NCBI RefSeq assembly: GCF_017592555.1
Contig: NZ_JAGFNS010000001.1
Location: forward strand, 544,809 to 608,808
DNA: 64,000 nt
Direction of reading: 5' to 3'
Source: Actinoplanes flavus
Lineage (GTDB): Bacteria > Actinomycetota > Actinomycetes > Mycobacteriales > Micromonosporaceae
Below the pieces are notes generated by a model, which made no database searches, had not been told where the DNA came from, and saw only the letters and a program-made list of their open reading frames with translations. How positions within the stretch are numbered: the first letter of the stretch is position 1; each line of letters opens with the position of its first letter. Shown piece by piece: positions 9,284-17,893 of the stretch. The translations under genes were made by a program, and so were the position numbers.

Positions 9284-10329
9284 GCCAGGTCCAGCGCCTT
9301 CGCCGCAAGCAGCGCGTCGTTCGCGATGACGGTCGGCGACGGGGCGGTGGAGATCGCCCACTCCGGGTCCTTCAGGCCGTGCCCGGTCACCGTGCAGACC
9401 ACCCGGGATCCGGCCGGGATCTTGCCGGCCTCGGCCTGCTGGAGCAGACCGGCCACGCTGGCCGCGCTGCCCAGTTCGACGAAGACGCCCACCTCGCGGG
9501 CCAGCAGCCGGTACGCGTTCAGGATGTCCCGGTCGGTGACCGCCGAGATCAGGCCGCCCGAGGCGTCCCGCGCGTCCAGGGCCTTGGTCCAGCTGGCCGG
9601 GTTGCCGATCCGGATCGCGGTGGCGATGGTCGACGGGTGCTCGACCACCTTGCCGTTCACGATCGGCGCGGCGCCGGAGGCCTGGAAGCCGTACATCTTC
9701 GGCAGCCGGGTCGAGTTTCCGGCCGCGCGGTCCTCCTGGTAGCCCATCCAGTAGGCGGAGATGTTGCCGGCGTTGCCGACCGGCAGGCAGTGGATGTCCG
9801 GCGCGTCACCGAGCGCCTCGACGATCTCGAAGGCGGCCGTCTTCTGGCCGTGCAGCCGGAAGATGTTCACCGAGTTGACCAGCGCGACCGGGTAGTCCTG
9901 GGACAGCTTCGAGGCGAGCGCCAGGCAGTCGTCGAAGTTGCCGTCCACCTGGAGCAGCCGGGCGCCGTGCACGAGCGCCTGGGCCAGCTTGCCCAGCGCG
10001 ATCTTGCCCTGCGGCACGAGCACCGCACAGGTGATGCCGGCGCGGGCCGCGTACGCCGCCGCGGAGGCGCTGGTGTTGCCGGTCGAGGCGCAGATGATCG
10101 CCTTGGCGCCCTCCTCGACGGCCTTCGACACGGCCATCGTCATGCCCCGGTCCTTGAACGAACCGGTCGGGTTGGCGCCCTCCACCTTGAGGTAGACGTC
10201 GGCGCCCGTGCGCTGGGACAGCACCGGCGCCGGCACCAGCGGGGTGTTCCCCTCGTGCAACGAGACCACCGGGGTGGCGTCGGTGACCGGCAGCCGGTCA
10301 CGGTACGCCTCGATCAAGCCCCGCCACAT
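9280..10329 (-). CDS. thrC: Threonine synthase
   Basis: PLP enzyme that converts O-phosphohomoserine to L-threonine. The 349 residues are normal for the short actinobacterial type. The PLP lysine is Lys59 in [12 protein letters not shown], and the phosphate-binding loop is [15 protein letters not shown] 10329 ([10 protein letters not shown]) was chosen because GAGGAG lies 7 nt upstream; a longer open frame to 10626 is a shadow of the adjoining VOC gene. It is the next gene after the VOC protein in the leftward hom cluster (46-nt gap). Its stop overlaps that of marR, and thrB does not follow it, unlike in mycobacteria. Confidence 0.97.
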   Translation of the reverse strand: MWRGLIEAYRDRLPVTDATPVVSLHEGNTPLVPAPVLSQRTGADVYLKVEGANPTGSFKDRGMTMAVSKAVEEGAKAIICASTGNTSASAAAYAARAGITCAVLVPQGKIALGKLAQALVHGARLLQVDGNFDDCLALASKLSQDYPVALVNSVNIFRLHGQKTAAFEIVEALGDAPDIHCLPVGNAGNISAYWMGYQEDRAAGNSTRLPKMYGFQASGAAPIVNGKVVEHPSTIATAIRIGNPASWTKALDARDASGGLISAVTDRDILNAYRLLAREVGVFVELGSAASVAGLLQQAEAGKIPAGSRVVCTVTGHGLKDPEWAISTAPSPTVIANDALLAAKALDLA

Positions 10330-10375
10330 GGCCGTACTCCTCACTCGCGTGTCAATCTTCGGGAATTCACGGCCA

Positions 10376-10744
10376 TTATTCAGGACGGTGGCAGACGGCC
10401 TCGACGTTGTTCCCGTCCGGGTCGCGGACGAAGGCGCCGTAGTAGTGCTCGTGGTACTCCGGGTGCAGGCCCGGCTCGTGCAGCACCTCGGCCCCGGCCT
10501 CGACCGCGGCCCGGAAGAAGGCGTCGACCGCGCTCCGGCCGGCCGCGGCGAAGGCGATGTGGCTCTCGCGGAAACCCTCGCCCTCGGTGAACTCGCTGAT
10601 CCAGAAATCCGCGTGATCCGTGCCATACCCGATCGCGACCTTGAAGTCCATCAGCCGGCGACCGCCCAGCGGCGCCAGCACCGCGTCGTAGAAGGCGGCG
10701 CTGCGCGACAGGTCGGCGCACTGGAACCCGACGTGGTCCAGCAT
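10376..10744 (-). CDS. VOC (glyoxalase/bleomycin-resistance-like) protein
   Basis: Small vicinal-oxygen-chelate protein of 122 residues, one pair of beta-alpha-beta-beta-beta modules. It starts [20 protein letters not shown] and ends with the characteristic [19 protein letters not shown], where the metal-ligand Glu is usual. These folds include glyoxalases, dioxygenases and drug-binding proteins; the substrate here is unknown. Its ATG shares one base with the hom stop (TGATG), so it is probably translationally coupled to hom. Its place between hom and thrC is unusual and may be only positional. Confidence 0.88.
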   Translation of the reverse strand: MLDHVGFQCADLSRSAAFYDAVLAPLGGRRLMDFKVAIGYGTDHADFWISEFTEGEGFRESHIAFAAAGRSAVDAFFRAAVEAGAEVLHEPGLHPEYHEHYYGAFVRDPDGNNVEAVCHRPE

Positions 10745-12042
10745 CAGCCGGCCCCTCCCTCGACACGCAGCACACTGGCGATCGACCGGACGATGTCCAG
10801 CCGGGACAGCGAGTCCACGGTCGCGGCGAGAGCCGCGTCCGGCGCGCTGTGGGTGACGATCACCAGCTTCGCGTCGTCCGCCCGGCCGGACTGCCGGACC
10901 GTCGCGATGGACACCTCGTGCTGGGCGAACACCCCGGCCACGCTGGCCAGGACGCCCGGCTTCTCGGCCACGTCCAGGCTGATGTGGTAGCGGGTGAGCG
11001 ACTCGCCGATCGGGCGGACCGGCAGCTTGGCGTAGTTGCTCTCGCTCGGCGCCCGGGTGCCGGTCAGCCGGTTGCGGGCCGCCGCCACGATGTCGCCGAG
11101 CACCGCGCTGGCGGTCGGCCGGCCACCGGCGCCACGGCCGTAGAACATCAGCGGACCGGCCGCCTCGGTCTCGACGAACACCGCGTTGAAGGCGTCGCCG
11201 ACGCCGGCCAGCGGGTGGCTGAGCGGGATCATCGCCGGGTGCACGCGGACACTCACCGAATCGGCGCCGCGCTGCGCGATGCAGAGCAGCTTGATGGTGC
11301 AGCCCATCTCCTTGGCGCTGGCCATGTCGCCGGCGGTCACCGCGGTCATGCCCTCACGGAACACGTCGGCCGCGGTGACCCGGGTGTGGAACGCCAGGGA
11401 GGCGAGGATGGCGGCCTTGGCGGCGGCGTCGAAACCCTCCACGTCCGCGGTCGGGTCGGCTTCCGCGTACCCCAGCTCGGTGGCCTCCTCGAGGGCCTCG
11501 CTGAAGCCCGCGCCGGTGGAGGCCATGGAGGAGAGGATGAAGTTGGTCGTGCCGTTCACGATGCCGGTGACCGCGGTCACCCGGTCGCCGTGCAGCGACT
11601 CGCGCAGCGGGCGCAGCAGCGGGATCGCCCCGGCCACCGACGCCTCGTAGTAGAGATCGGCGCCACCCTCGGCGGCGGCGTCGTGCAGCGCGCCGCCGTC
11701 CTCGGCGAGCAGCGCCTTGTTCGCCGTGATGACGCTCTTGCCGGCCCGGAGCGCCTCGACCAGCCAGGTACGGGCGGGCTCGATGCCGCCGACGACCTCG
11801 ATGACCACGTCCACGTCGTCGCGCTTGATCAGGCCGAGGGCGTCGGTCGTGAACAGCGACGGGTCGACCGGCAGGTCGCCGCGCTCACGGCCGGGGCGCC
11901 GCACCGCGATGCCGGCGATTTCCAGAGGGGCGCCGATCCGGGCGGTCAGGTCCTCCTGCTGCTCGTGCAGCAGACGGACGACCTCGGAACCGACGATGCC
12001 GCACCCCAGCAGGGCGAGGCGGACCGATTTGGCGGGGCTCAT
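10744..12042 (-). CDS. hom: Homoserine dehydrogenase
   Basis: NAD(P)H-dependent reduction of aspartate semialdehyde to homoserine, the branch step to threonine and methionine. The 432 residues comprise an N-terminal Rossmann domain (LALLGCGIVGSEVVRLL), the catalytic domain with GIVNGTTNFIL and the E-A-D-P-x-x-D-V motif (ELGYAEADPTADVEGFDAA), and a C-terminal ACT domain (about 350-430) expected to bind threonine for feedback inhibition. Its ATG overlaps the lysA stop by 4 nt (ATGA). It belongs to the coupled argS-lysA-hom run, with the VOC gene coupled downstream. Confidence 0.97.
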   Translation of the reverse strand: MSPAKSVRLALLGCGIVGSEVVRLLHEQQEDLTARIGAPLEIAGIAVRRPGRERGDLPVDPSLFTTDALGLIKRDDVDVVIEVVGGIEPARTWLVEALRAGKSVITANKALLAEDGGALHDAAAEGGADLYYEASVAGAIPLLRPLRESLHGDRVTAVTGIVNGTTNFILSSMASTGAGFSEALEEATELGYAEADPTADVEGFDAAAKAAILASLAFHTRVTAADVFREGMTAVTAGDMASAKEMGCTIKLLCIAQRGADSVSVRVHPAMIPLSHPLAGVGDAFNAVFVETEAAGPLMFYGRGAGGRPTASAVLGDIVAAARNRLTGTRAPSESNYAKLPVRPIGESLTRYHISLDVAEKPGVLASVAGVFAQHEVSIATVRQSGRADDAKLVIVTHSAPDAALAATVDSLSRLDIVRSIASVLRVEGGAG

Positions 12043-13424
12043 CCAACATCCAATGCAAGCAGGTCGTCCTCGGTCTCCCGCCGCACGATGACGCGGGCCG
12101 CGCCGTCGCGCACCGCCACCACGGGTGGCCGAGGAACGTGGTTGTAGTTGCTGGCCATACTCCGGCAGTAGGCGCCGGTCCCGGGGACCGCGATAAGATC
12201 TCCGGGCTGCACGTCGGCGGGCAGGAATTCATCCTTCACGACGATGTCCCCGGACTCACAATGTTTTCCCACCACTCGGGCCAGCATAGGGGTCGCGGCG
12301 CTGCTGCGATTGGCGAGCGTGGCGGAATAGGAGGCGTCGTAAAGGGCGGTCCGGATGTTGTCGCTCATGCCCCCGTCGACACTCACGTAGGTCCGGATGC
12401 CATCGACGTCCTTGACCGTCCCCACCTCGTACAACGTGAAGACCGACGGCCCCACGACGGCCCGCCCCGGCTCGATCGACAGGTGCGGCTTGCGCAGCGA
12501 CGCCAGCTCGCACTCGGACTCGACGATCTTGTTGATCCGCTTCGCCAGGTCTCCAGGGGTGGACGGATCGTCCTGAGTGGTGTAAGCGATACCGAACCCG
12601 CCGCCGAGATCCAGCTCCGGCAGCTCCACGCCGCGCGCGTCCCGGATCTGCGCCTGCAGCTCCAGGATCCGCCGGGCGGCCACCTCGAACCCACTGGTGT
12701 CGAAGATCTGCGAGCCGATGTGCGAGTGCAGGCCACGCAGGTCGAGCGCGCCCTCGTCGAGGATCTGCGCGGCGGCCGCGAACGCCGCCCCGCCGGCCAG
12801 CGAGAAGCCGAACTTCTGGTCCTCGTGCGCGGTCGCGATGAACTCGTGGGTGTGCGCCTCGACGCCGACGGTCACCCGGATCAGCACGGCGGGCCGCTTG
12901 TTCAGCTCGCCGGCCAGGGCGGTCAGGCGGTCGATCTCATGGAACGAGTCGACGATGATCCGGCCCACCCCGGCCTCCAGGGCCCGGCGCAGCTCGCTCT
13001 CCGACTTGTTGTTGCCGTGGAAGCCGATCCGCTCGGGCGGGAACCCGGCGGCCAGCGCCACCGCCAGCTCGCCGCCGGAGCAGACGTCGAGGAAGAGCCC
13101 CTCCTCGTCGATGATCCGGACGACCGCCTTGCAGATGAACGACTTGCCGGCGTAATAGACGTCGGCCCCGGCGAAGGCGGCCGCGAAATCCCGGCAACGG
13201 GCCCGCAGATCGTCCTCGTCCAGCAGGTACGCCGGGGTGCCGTAGTCGGCGGCCAGATCGAGGACGCTCACGCCGCCGATCTCCAGGGACCCGGCCCCGG
13301 CGCGGATCACGGTCCGCGGCCACAGCTGCGGCACGAGGGCGTTCACGTCCTCCGGGGTACGCAGCCAGGCCGGCCCGCGGCTGCCGAGGTCACCGTGCAG
13401 GGCCCCGGCCTCGTGTGCGCGCAT
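12039..13424 (-). CDS. lysA: Diaminopimelate decarboxylase
   Basis: PLP fold-III enzyme that decarboxylates meso-diaminopimelate to L-lysine. The 461 residues include the PLP lysine Lys94 in YYAGKSF, the HSHIGSQ segment, the phosphate-binding GGGFG loop, EPGR and the second active-site motif CESGD contributed across the dimer. The start at 13424 lies 3 nt after the argS stop and the stop overlaps hom by 4 nt, so the genes are almost certainly one message. Length and motifs are normal. Confidence 0.97.
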   Translation of the reverse strand: MRAHEAGALHGDLGSRGPAWLRTPEDVNALVPQLWPRTVIRAGAGSLEIGGVSVLDLAADYGTPAYLLDEDDLRARCRDFAAAFAGADVYYAGKSFICKAVVRIIDEEGLFLDVCSGGELAVALAAGFPPERIGFHGNNKSESELRRALEAGVGRIIVDSFHEIDRLTALAGELNKRPAVLIRVTVGVEAHTHEFIATAHEDQKFGFSLAGGAAFAAAAQILDEGALDLRGLHSHIGSQIFDTSGFEVAARRILELQAQIRDARGVELPELDLGGGFGIAYTTQDDPSTPGDLAKRINKIVESECELASLRKPHLSIEPGRAVVGPSVFTLYEVGTVKDVDGIRTYVSVDGGMSDNIRTALYDASYSATLANRSSAATPMLARVVGKHCESGDIVVKDEFLPADVQPGDLIAVPGTGAYCRSMASNYNHVPRPPVVAVRDGAARVIVRRETEDDLLALDVG

Positions 13425-13427
13425 GCT

Positions 13428-15101
13428 CTACATCCTCTCCGGGGCGGAGACCCCGAGGAGGGCCAACCCGTTGGCGATCACCGTACGAGTGGCGTCGTTG
13501 AGCCACAGCCGGGCGCGGTGCCCGTCGGTGACCGGGTCGTCGGCGTTCTTGGGCGTGATCCGGCAGGCCGGCTCGTCGTAGAAGCGGTGATAGGCGCCGG
13601 CGATCTTCTCCAGCAGCCGGGCGACATGGTGCGGCTCCCGGTGCTCGGCGGCGAAGGCGACGGTCTCCGGGTACTCGCCGAGGGTCTTGAGGAGCTCGTT
13701 GTCCTTCTCGTTGTCGAGGAGGTCGGCGCGGAAATCCCCGGGCTCGCCGCGGGTCACGCCGAGCGCCTCCGCCTGCCGGGCGGCGCTGGCCGTCCGGGCC
13801 GCGACGTACTGCACGTAGTACACCGGGTTCTCCCGGCTGGCCCGGGTCCACAGGTCGATGTCGATGTCGATCGGGGAGTCCGAGGAGTAGCGGGCCAGCG
13901 CGTACCGGGTGGCGTCGACGCCCAGCGCCTCGACGAAGTCCTCCAGGGTGACCACCGTGCCGGCGCGCTTGCTCATCCGCACCGGCTCGCCCTCGCGGAC
14001 CAGGTTGACCATCTGGCCGATCAGGATCTCCAGGTTCTTCGCCGGGTCGTCGCCGAAGCACGCGGCCATCGCCTTCATCCGGCCGATGTAGCCGTGGTGG
14101 TCGGCGCCCAGCATGATCACGACCCGCTCGAAGCCGCGCTTGCGCTTGTCCAGGTAGTAGGCGCAGTCGGCGGCGAAGTACGTCCAGTCGCCGTCGGACT
14201 TGCGCAGCACCCGGTCCTTGTCGTCACCGAAGTCGGTGGTGCGCAGCCAGGTCGCGCCGTCGGACTCGAAGATGTGCCCCTGCTCGCGCAGCCGGTCCAG
14301 GGCCTCCTGGAGCTCGCCGCGGTCGTGCAGGTCCTTCTCGTTGAAGTAGGTGTCGAAGTGCACGCCGAACTCGGTCAGCGACTTCTTGATCTCGGCGAAC
14401 ATCAGATCGACGCCGACCCGCCGGAAGGTCTCCTGCGCGGCCTCCGGGTCCTGGGACAGCACCTCCGGCTCGGCCTTGACCACGTCGGCCGCGATCTCCG
14501 CGATGTAGGCGCCGCCGTAGCCGTCCTCCGGCGCCGCCTCACCCTTGGCGGCGGCCAGCAGCGAGCGGGCGAACCGGTCGATCTGCGAGCCGGCGTCGTT
14601 GAAGTAGTACTCCGTGCCGACGTCGGCGCCGGCGGTGCGCAGCACCCGGGAGAGGGCGTCGCCCACGGCGGCCCAGCGAACCCCGCCGATGTGCACCGGG
14701 CCGGTCGGGTTGGCCGACACGAACTCCAGGTTGACCCGCTCCCCGGCGAGCCGCTCGGTCCGCCCGTAGGCTGAACCGGCGAGCACGATGTCGCGGGCCA
14801 GCACGCCGGCCGCGGCGGCGTCGAGCCGGATGTTCAGAAAGCCGGGACCCGCGATCTCCACCGATTTGACGCCGTCCCGGCGGCCCAGCTCCTCGGCCAG
14901 CGCCGTGGCCAGCTCACGCGGGGCGACCCCGACCTTCTTGCCCAGTTGGAGGGCGAGCGTCGAGGCGTAATCGCCGTGCTCGGGGTTACGCGGACGCTCC
15001 ACCGTCGTCGTGGCGGGCAGCGCGCCGACGTCGAGTCCACGCGTCTCGAAAACGGCACGAGCGGCTGAGAGAACGGTGTCAGCAAGGTTGGCGGGAGTCA
15101 C
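13428..15101 (-). CDS. argS: Arginyl-tRNA synthetase
   Basis: Class I synthetase that charges tRNA-Arg. The 557 residues contain an N-terminal additional domain with the [10 protein letters not shown] motif, the HIGH-equivalent PTGPVHIGG, the KMSKS-equivalent RMSKRAG and a C-terminal DALR anticodon domain (FYDEPACRI region). HIGG in place of HIGH is, to my knowledge, usual in actinobacterial ArgS. The start is GTG 15101: TAGCAT lies exactly 6 nt upstream and there is no ribosome site, so the message is probably leaderless. It is the first gene of the leftward argS-lysA-hom-VOC-thrC cluster. A tRNA-Arg gene lies 1.6 kb upstream on the other strand. Confidence 0.97.
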   Translation of the reverse strand: MTPANLADTVLSAARAVFETRGLDVGALPATTTVERPRNPEHGDYASTLALQLGKKVGVAPRELATALAEELGRRDGVKSVEIAGPGFLNIRLDAAAAGVLARDIVLAGSAYGRTERLAGERVNLEFVSANPTGPVHIGGVRWAAVGDALSRVLRTAGADVGTEYYFNDAGSQIDRFARSLLAAAKGEAAPEDGYGGAYIAEIAADVVKAEPEVLSQDPEAAQETFRRVGVDLMFAEIKKSLTEFGVHFDTYFNEKDLHDRGELQEALDRLREQGHIFESDGATWLRTTDFGDDKDRVLRKSDGDWTYFAADCAYYLDKRKRGFERVVIMLGADHHGYIGRMKAMAACFGDDPAKNLEILIGQMVNLVREGEPVRMSKRAGTVVTLEDFVEALGVDATRYALARYSSDSPIDIDIDLWTRASRENPVYYVQYVAARTASAARQAEALGVTRGEPGDFRADLLDNEKDNELLKTLGEYPETVAFAAEHREPHHVARLLEKIAGAYHRFYDEPACRITPKNADDPVTDGHRARLWLNDATRTVIANGLALLGVSAPERM

Positions 15102-15126
15102 CCAACCATGCTATCGGGGGTAGACT
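15102..15126. promoter_or_regulatory. Back-to-back promoters of argS and the DUF3105 gene
   Basis: Leftward: -10 TAGCAT (complement of 15108-15113), 6 nt from the argS GTG. Rightward: a -10-like TAGACT at 15121-15126 about 60 nt before the DUF3105 ATG. The two elements are only 7 nt apart, so polymerases would compete. Confidence 0.45.
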
Positions 15127-15189
15127 TCGTCGTTCGGCGGCCACCCGAGCCCCGCCCCTTCCCCAATTCAGACGAATCGACGAGGCACG

Positions 15190-15993
15190 ATGAGCATGAG
15201 CACGCCGGGGCCCGAACGGGTCCCGTCCACCGTCAAGGTCGACAAGACGACCGGCCAGGGAAAGCCGCCGGCGGCCAGGTCCGGCGCGAACCGGCCAGGG
15301 GGCAACCGGCCCGCCGGAAAGGGCGGGAAGGGCGGAAAGGGCGGAAAGGGCCGTAAGCCAGTCAGCCCGGTCAAGGTGGCCGGCGGACGCAACTGGGGAC
15401 CGATCGCGGTCGCCGGTGTCGTCGTCCTGATCGCCGTCGGCATCATCGGCTGGGGGGTCGTCGCATCGATCCAGCAGGAGAAGAAGCAGGCCGTGCCGTG
15501 GGCCGACCGGGCCGCCGCCATCGCCGGCATCACCAACTACCGGGAGTCGAACCCGGATCTGGTGAAGGGCAGCCAGCACAAGAACGGCAAGCTCTCGTAC
15601 GAGCAGCAGCCCCCCGTCGCCGGTGAGCACAACCCGAGCTGGCAGAACTGCAACGGCGTCGTCTACTCCGAGCCGATCGCGAACGAGCACGCGGTCCACA
15701 GCATGGAGCACGGCACCGTCTGGATCACCTACAAGCAGGGTCTGCCCGAGGACCAGGTGGAGAAGCTGGCCGACCGGGTCGAGGGCAAGGAGAAGCTCAT
15801 GCTGAGCCCGGTGCCCGGCCTGAGCGACAACGTCTCCCTCCAGGCCTGGGGCTACCAGCTGAAGGTCGACTCGGTGGACGACCCGCGGATCGACGAGTTC
15901 ATCCAGTCGCTGCGGATCAACGCGTCGATCGAGGGCCCGACCGCGGCCTGTGACGGCGGCGTGTCGGCCACCGGCGTCGTCCCGCAGAGCTGA
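15190..15993 (+). CDS. DUF3105 membrane-anchored protein
   Basis: The 267 residues comprise a cytoplasmic basic Gly/Lys/Pro-rich tail (1-75, with GGKGGKGGKG repeats), one TM helix (about 76-96) and an extracytoplasmic DUF3105 domain. That domain carries the family signature HSMEHG after a conserved His (NEHAVHSMEHGTVW), a likely metal or haem-type ligand set, though its function is unknown. The start is ATG 15190 with GAGG upstream. The DUF305 gene begins 2 nt after its stop, so the two are probably one operon. The pairing suggests a joint extracytoplasmic metal role; that is inference. Confidence 0.88.
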   Translation: MSMSTPGPERVPSTVKVDKTTGQGKPPAARSGANRPGGNRPAGKGGKGGKGGKGRKPVSPVKVAGGRNWGPIAVAGVVVLIAVGIIGWGVVASIQQEKKQAVPWADRAAAIAGITNYRESNPDLVKGSQHKNGKLSYEQQPPVAGEHNPSWQNCNGVVYSEPIANEHAVHSMEHGTVWITYKQGLPEDQVEKLADRVEGKEKLMLSPVPGLSDNVSLQAWGYQLKVDSVDDPRIDEFIQSLRINASIEGPTAACDGGVSATGVVPQS

Positions 15994-15995
15994 CC

Positions 15996-16610
15996 TTGGC
16001 GACGGAGAACCGCCGCTCCGGCTACTGGCTGCCCGCGACCCTGGTGGTCGGCCTGCTGCTGGGCGTGGCGATCGGATTCCTGATCCCCCGCGGCGAGAGC
16101 CTGCCGGCCGACGACTCCGCGGAGGCCGGCTTCGCCCGGGACATGTCCACCCACCACTCGCAGGCCGTGGAGATGGGCATGATCGCCTACACCCGCGCGA
16201 CCAACGACGAGGTCCGGATGATGGCCCGCGACATCGCCCTCACCCAGCAGGGCCAGATCGGCATGTTCCAGGCGTGGCTGCGCGAGTGGAATCTCCAGCC
16301 GACCGGCTCGAAGCCGGCCATGTCCTGGATGCCGGACGGGGCGGAGAGCGTGAAGGACGGCCTCATGCCCGGCATGGCCACCCCGGAGGAGCTGAAGCAG
16401 CTCCGCGAGGCCACCGGCCTCGACGAGGACCGCCTCTTCATGAAGCTGATGATCAACCACCACCTGGGCGGCATCCACATGGCCCAGGAGGTGGTCGAGC
16501 TGAGCGACGACCCGGAGGTGGTCGAGTCGGCGCAGCTGTCCATCAACAGCCAGCAGCGCGACCTGACCGACATGCAGGATCTCCAGAAGCGGCTCGACAC
16601 CGCATCCTGA
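15996..16610 (+). CDS. DUF305 (ferritin-like/CopM-type) exported protein
   Basis: A TM or signal anchor at about 10-30 is followed by a two-repeat helical DUF305 domain in 204 residues. The family's paired His motifs are both present: DMSTHHSQAVEMG near residue 50 and MINHHLGGIHMA near 150, with Met-rich surroundings that in related proteins bind copper or other metals. The start is TTG 15996, two bases after the DUF3105 stop, without a strong ribosome site, so translation is probably coupled. A terminator follows at 16626. Function outside metal handling cannot be told. Confidence 0.9.
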   Translation: MATENRRSGYWLPATLVVGLLLGVAIGFLIPRGESLPADDSAEAGFARDMSTHHSQAVEMGMIAYTRATNDEVRMMARDIALTQQGQIGMFQAWLREWNLQPTGSKPAMSWMPDGAESVKDGLMPGMATPEELKQLREATGLDEDRLFMKLMINHHLGGIHMAQEVVELSDDPEVVESAQLSINSQQRDLTDMQDLQKRLDTAS

Positions 16611-16625
16611 CCTGCGCTTATCGAC

Positions 16626-16662
16626 GGGCCGCCGGCATCACACCGGCGGCCCGCCGTGTTTT
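16626..16662 (+). terminator. Terminator after the DUF3105-DUF305 pair
   Basis: GGGCCGCCGG (16626-16635) pairs perfectly with 16643-16652 across a 7-nt loop, followed by GCCGTGTTTT. It ends the upstream pair 55 nt before the tRNA gene. Confidence 0.75.
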
Positions 16663-16716
16663 CGCGATACCGATTGGCCGGGGCCTCCGGGGCCCTGCTA
16701 GGCTCTTCCTCACTGA

Positions 16717-16788
16717 GCCCCCGTAGCTCAGGGGATAGAGCGTCGCCCTCCGGAGGCGAAAGCGCAGGTTCGAATCCTGCCGGGGGCA
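16717..16788 (+). tRNA. tRNA-Arg, anticodon CCG
   Basis: A full cloverleaf of 72 nt. The acceptor GCCCCCG pairs with CGGGGGC, the D stem is GCTC/GAGC, the anticodon stem TCGCC/GGCGA holds the loop CTCCGGA with CCG at 16750-16752, and the T stem GCAGG/CCTGC holds loop TTCGAAT. The discriminator is A, and CCA is not encoded. It reads CGG, a frequent Arg codon in this DNA. A TAGGCT -10-like element lies at 16699-16704. No integrase or duplicated 3' end is visible, so it is not an obvious integration site here. Confidence 0.97.
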
Positions 16789-16800
16789 CAAACTTCTTTC

Positions 16801-16837
16801 AGGCCGCTGACCATTGGTCAGTGGCCTTTCTGCTTTT
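16801..16837 (+). terminator. Terminator after tRNA-Arg
   Basis: AGGCCGCTGACC (16801-16812) pairs with GGTCAGTGGCCT (16816-16827), with one G-T pair and a 3-nt loop, followed by TTCTGCTTTT. The stem overlaps the last codons of the convergent gene at 16818. Confidence 0.75.
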
Positions 16838-17225
16838 CTGGGCGGTCGTGGCGGACGGTCAGCCAATCCGTTGCGGTGGCCAGGTCGGCCCGGGGGAAAT
16901 GGCGCACCTCGCCGGGGATGGTGCGGCCGAAGACGGTCAGGGCGCGGGTCACCCATTCGGCGTCGGAGACCAGGGCGATCCGTTCCCACAGCGAATGGTG
17001 CCGCAGGGCCGTTCCCAGGCCGAATTTCATGTCCTCCCAGAACGCCCCGGGCTGGAACCACCCGCAGTCGTCGTCGACGATCACCAGCAAGCGGATCCGC
17101 CAGCCCTCGCCCAGCGCGGCCCGGGTCCGCGGGAGGAAGACCGTCCGGTATTCCTCCCGCGTCACCGAGCCGGCGAACCGGAAGCCCAGCACGGACTCCG
17201 GCAGGTCCGGCAGAGCCTCGATCAT
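16818..17225 (-). CDS. SpoIIAA-like/STAS-fold protein
   Basis: A 135-residue protein of the SpoIIAA-like (DUF3478) type: MIEALPDLPESVLGFRFAGSVTREEY, a strand-helix core with RIRLLVIVDDDCGWF and a conserved AEWVTRALTVFG near the end. The family has an STAS-like fold, but its function is not settled. The ATG shares one base with the stop of the upstream DUF1269-like gene (TAATG), so the two are coupled. Its own 3' end lies inside the tRNA-Arg terminator hairpin, so the tRNA and this gene converge with overlapping ends. Confidence 0.8.
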   Translation of the reverse strand: MIEALPDLPESVLGFRFAGSVTREEYRTVFLPRTRAALGEGWRIRLLVIVDDDCGWFQPGAFWEDMKFGLGTALRHHSLWERIALVSDAEWVTRALTVFGRTIPGEVRHFPRADLATATDWLTVRHDRPEKQKGH

Positions 17226-17758
17226 TACTTGTCCCCGGCCGCGACGACGTCCTTCTCGATCTCGGCGGTGTCGGCCTGCAGCTCCCGGGTGGCGGTCTTC
17301 TCGGCGTTGGCCATGGCGTGCTCCACTTTCGAGCCGATGTCCGCGACGGCGATCACCACCAGGCCGGCCTGGCCCTCGTCCAGGTATTCGCCCAGTTCCT
17401 TGAGGTCGTGCCGGCTCAGCCCGGCCGCGGCGTGACCGGCCAGCGCCCCGAGGGCGACGCCACCGGCCGTGCTGGCCGCCAGCAGACCGCCGCCGATCGC
17501 CGCGAACGGGAACAGCGCCACGACCAGCCCGGTGGCCAGGCCGAAGCCGCCGCCGACGACACCGCCCACCCGGGTGGGTGTCTCGTGCTGTTTGACGATC
17601 GTGGTCTTGCCGTTCGCCTTGCGTTCGATGACCGCCGCGTCGTACGCGTCGATCAGGTTCGCTTTCCGGTGCAGTTCTTTCACCGCGTCGTAGTCGGCCC
17701 GCGCCTGGGCCACACTCGAGTACGCCCCGACATAGACCAGGAACGTGTCCACTGCCAT
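17225..17758 (-). CDS. DUF1269-like membrane protein
   Basis: A 177-residue protein starting MAVDTFLVYVGAYSSVAQARAD, a ferredoxin-like N-terminus. A Gly-rich double hydrophobic hairpin follows at about 60-110 (GGVVGGGFGLATGLVVALF and GGVALGALAGHAAAGL), then an acidic helical C-terminus. This matches the DUF1269 class often annotated as stress-associated membrane proteins. ATG 17758 has AAGGGAG 7 nt upstream. The downstream SpoIIAA-like gene overlaps its stop. Function unknown; the pair may act in envelope stress, which is inference. Confidence 0.8.
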   Translation of the reverse strand: MAVDTFLVYVGAYSSVAQARADYDAVKELHRKANLIDAYDAAVIERKANGKTTIVKQHETPTRVGGVVGGGFGLATGLVVALFPFAAIGGGLLAASTAGGVALGALAGHAAAGLSRHDLKELGEYLDEGQAGLVVIAVADIGSKVEHAMANAEKTATRELQADTAEIEKDVVAAGDK

Positions 17759-17893
17759 CACCGGCTCCCTTCTCACGGATCTCCGCAGGATGCCGTGCCG
17801 CGGCGGTGGACCGCCTCACCCCGGGCAGATGAGAGATCAGGGGCCGGGGGAAACAATTCCTGAGAATCTCGAAGAATGTACGGACAAGGCGCG

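Noticed and set aside
12138..14774. An 878-residue frame antisense to lysA and argS
   Set aside because: Composition is that of a shadow frame; both genes on the other strand are certain.
16717..16788. tRNA-Arg as an integration site of a mobile island
   Set aside because: No integrase gene and no repeat of the tRNA 3' end were seen nearby.
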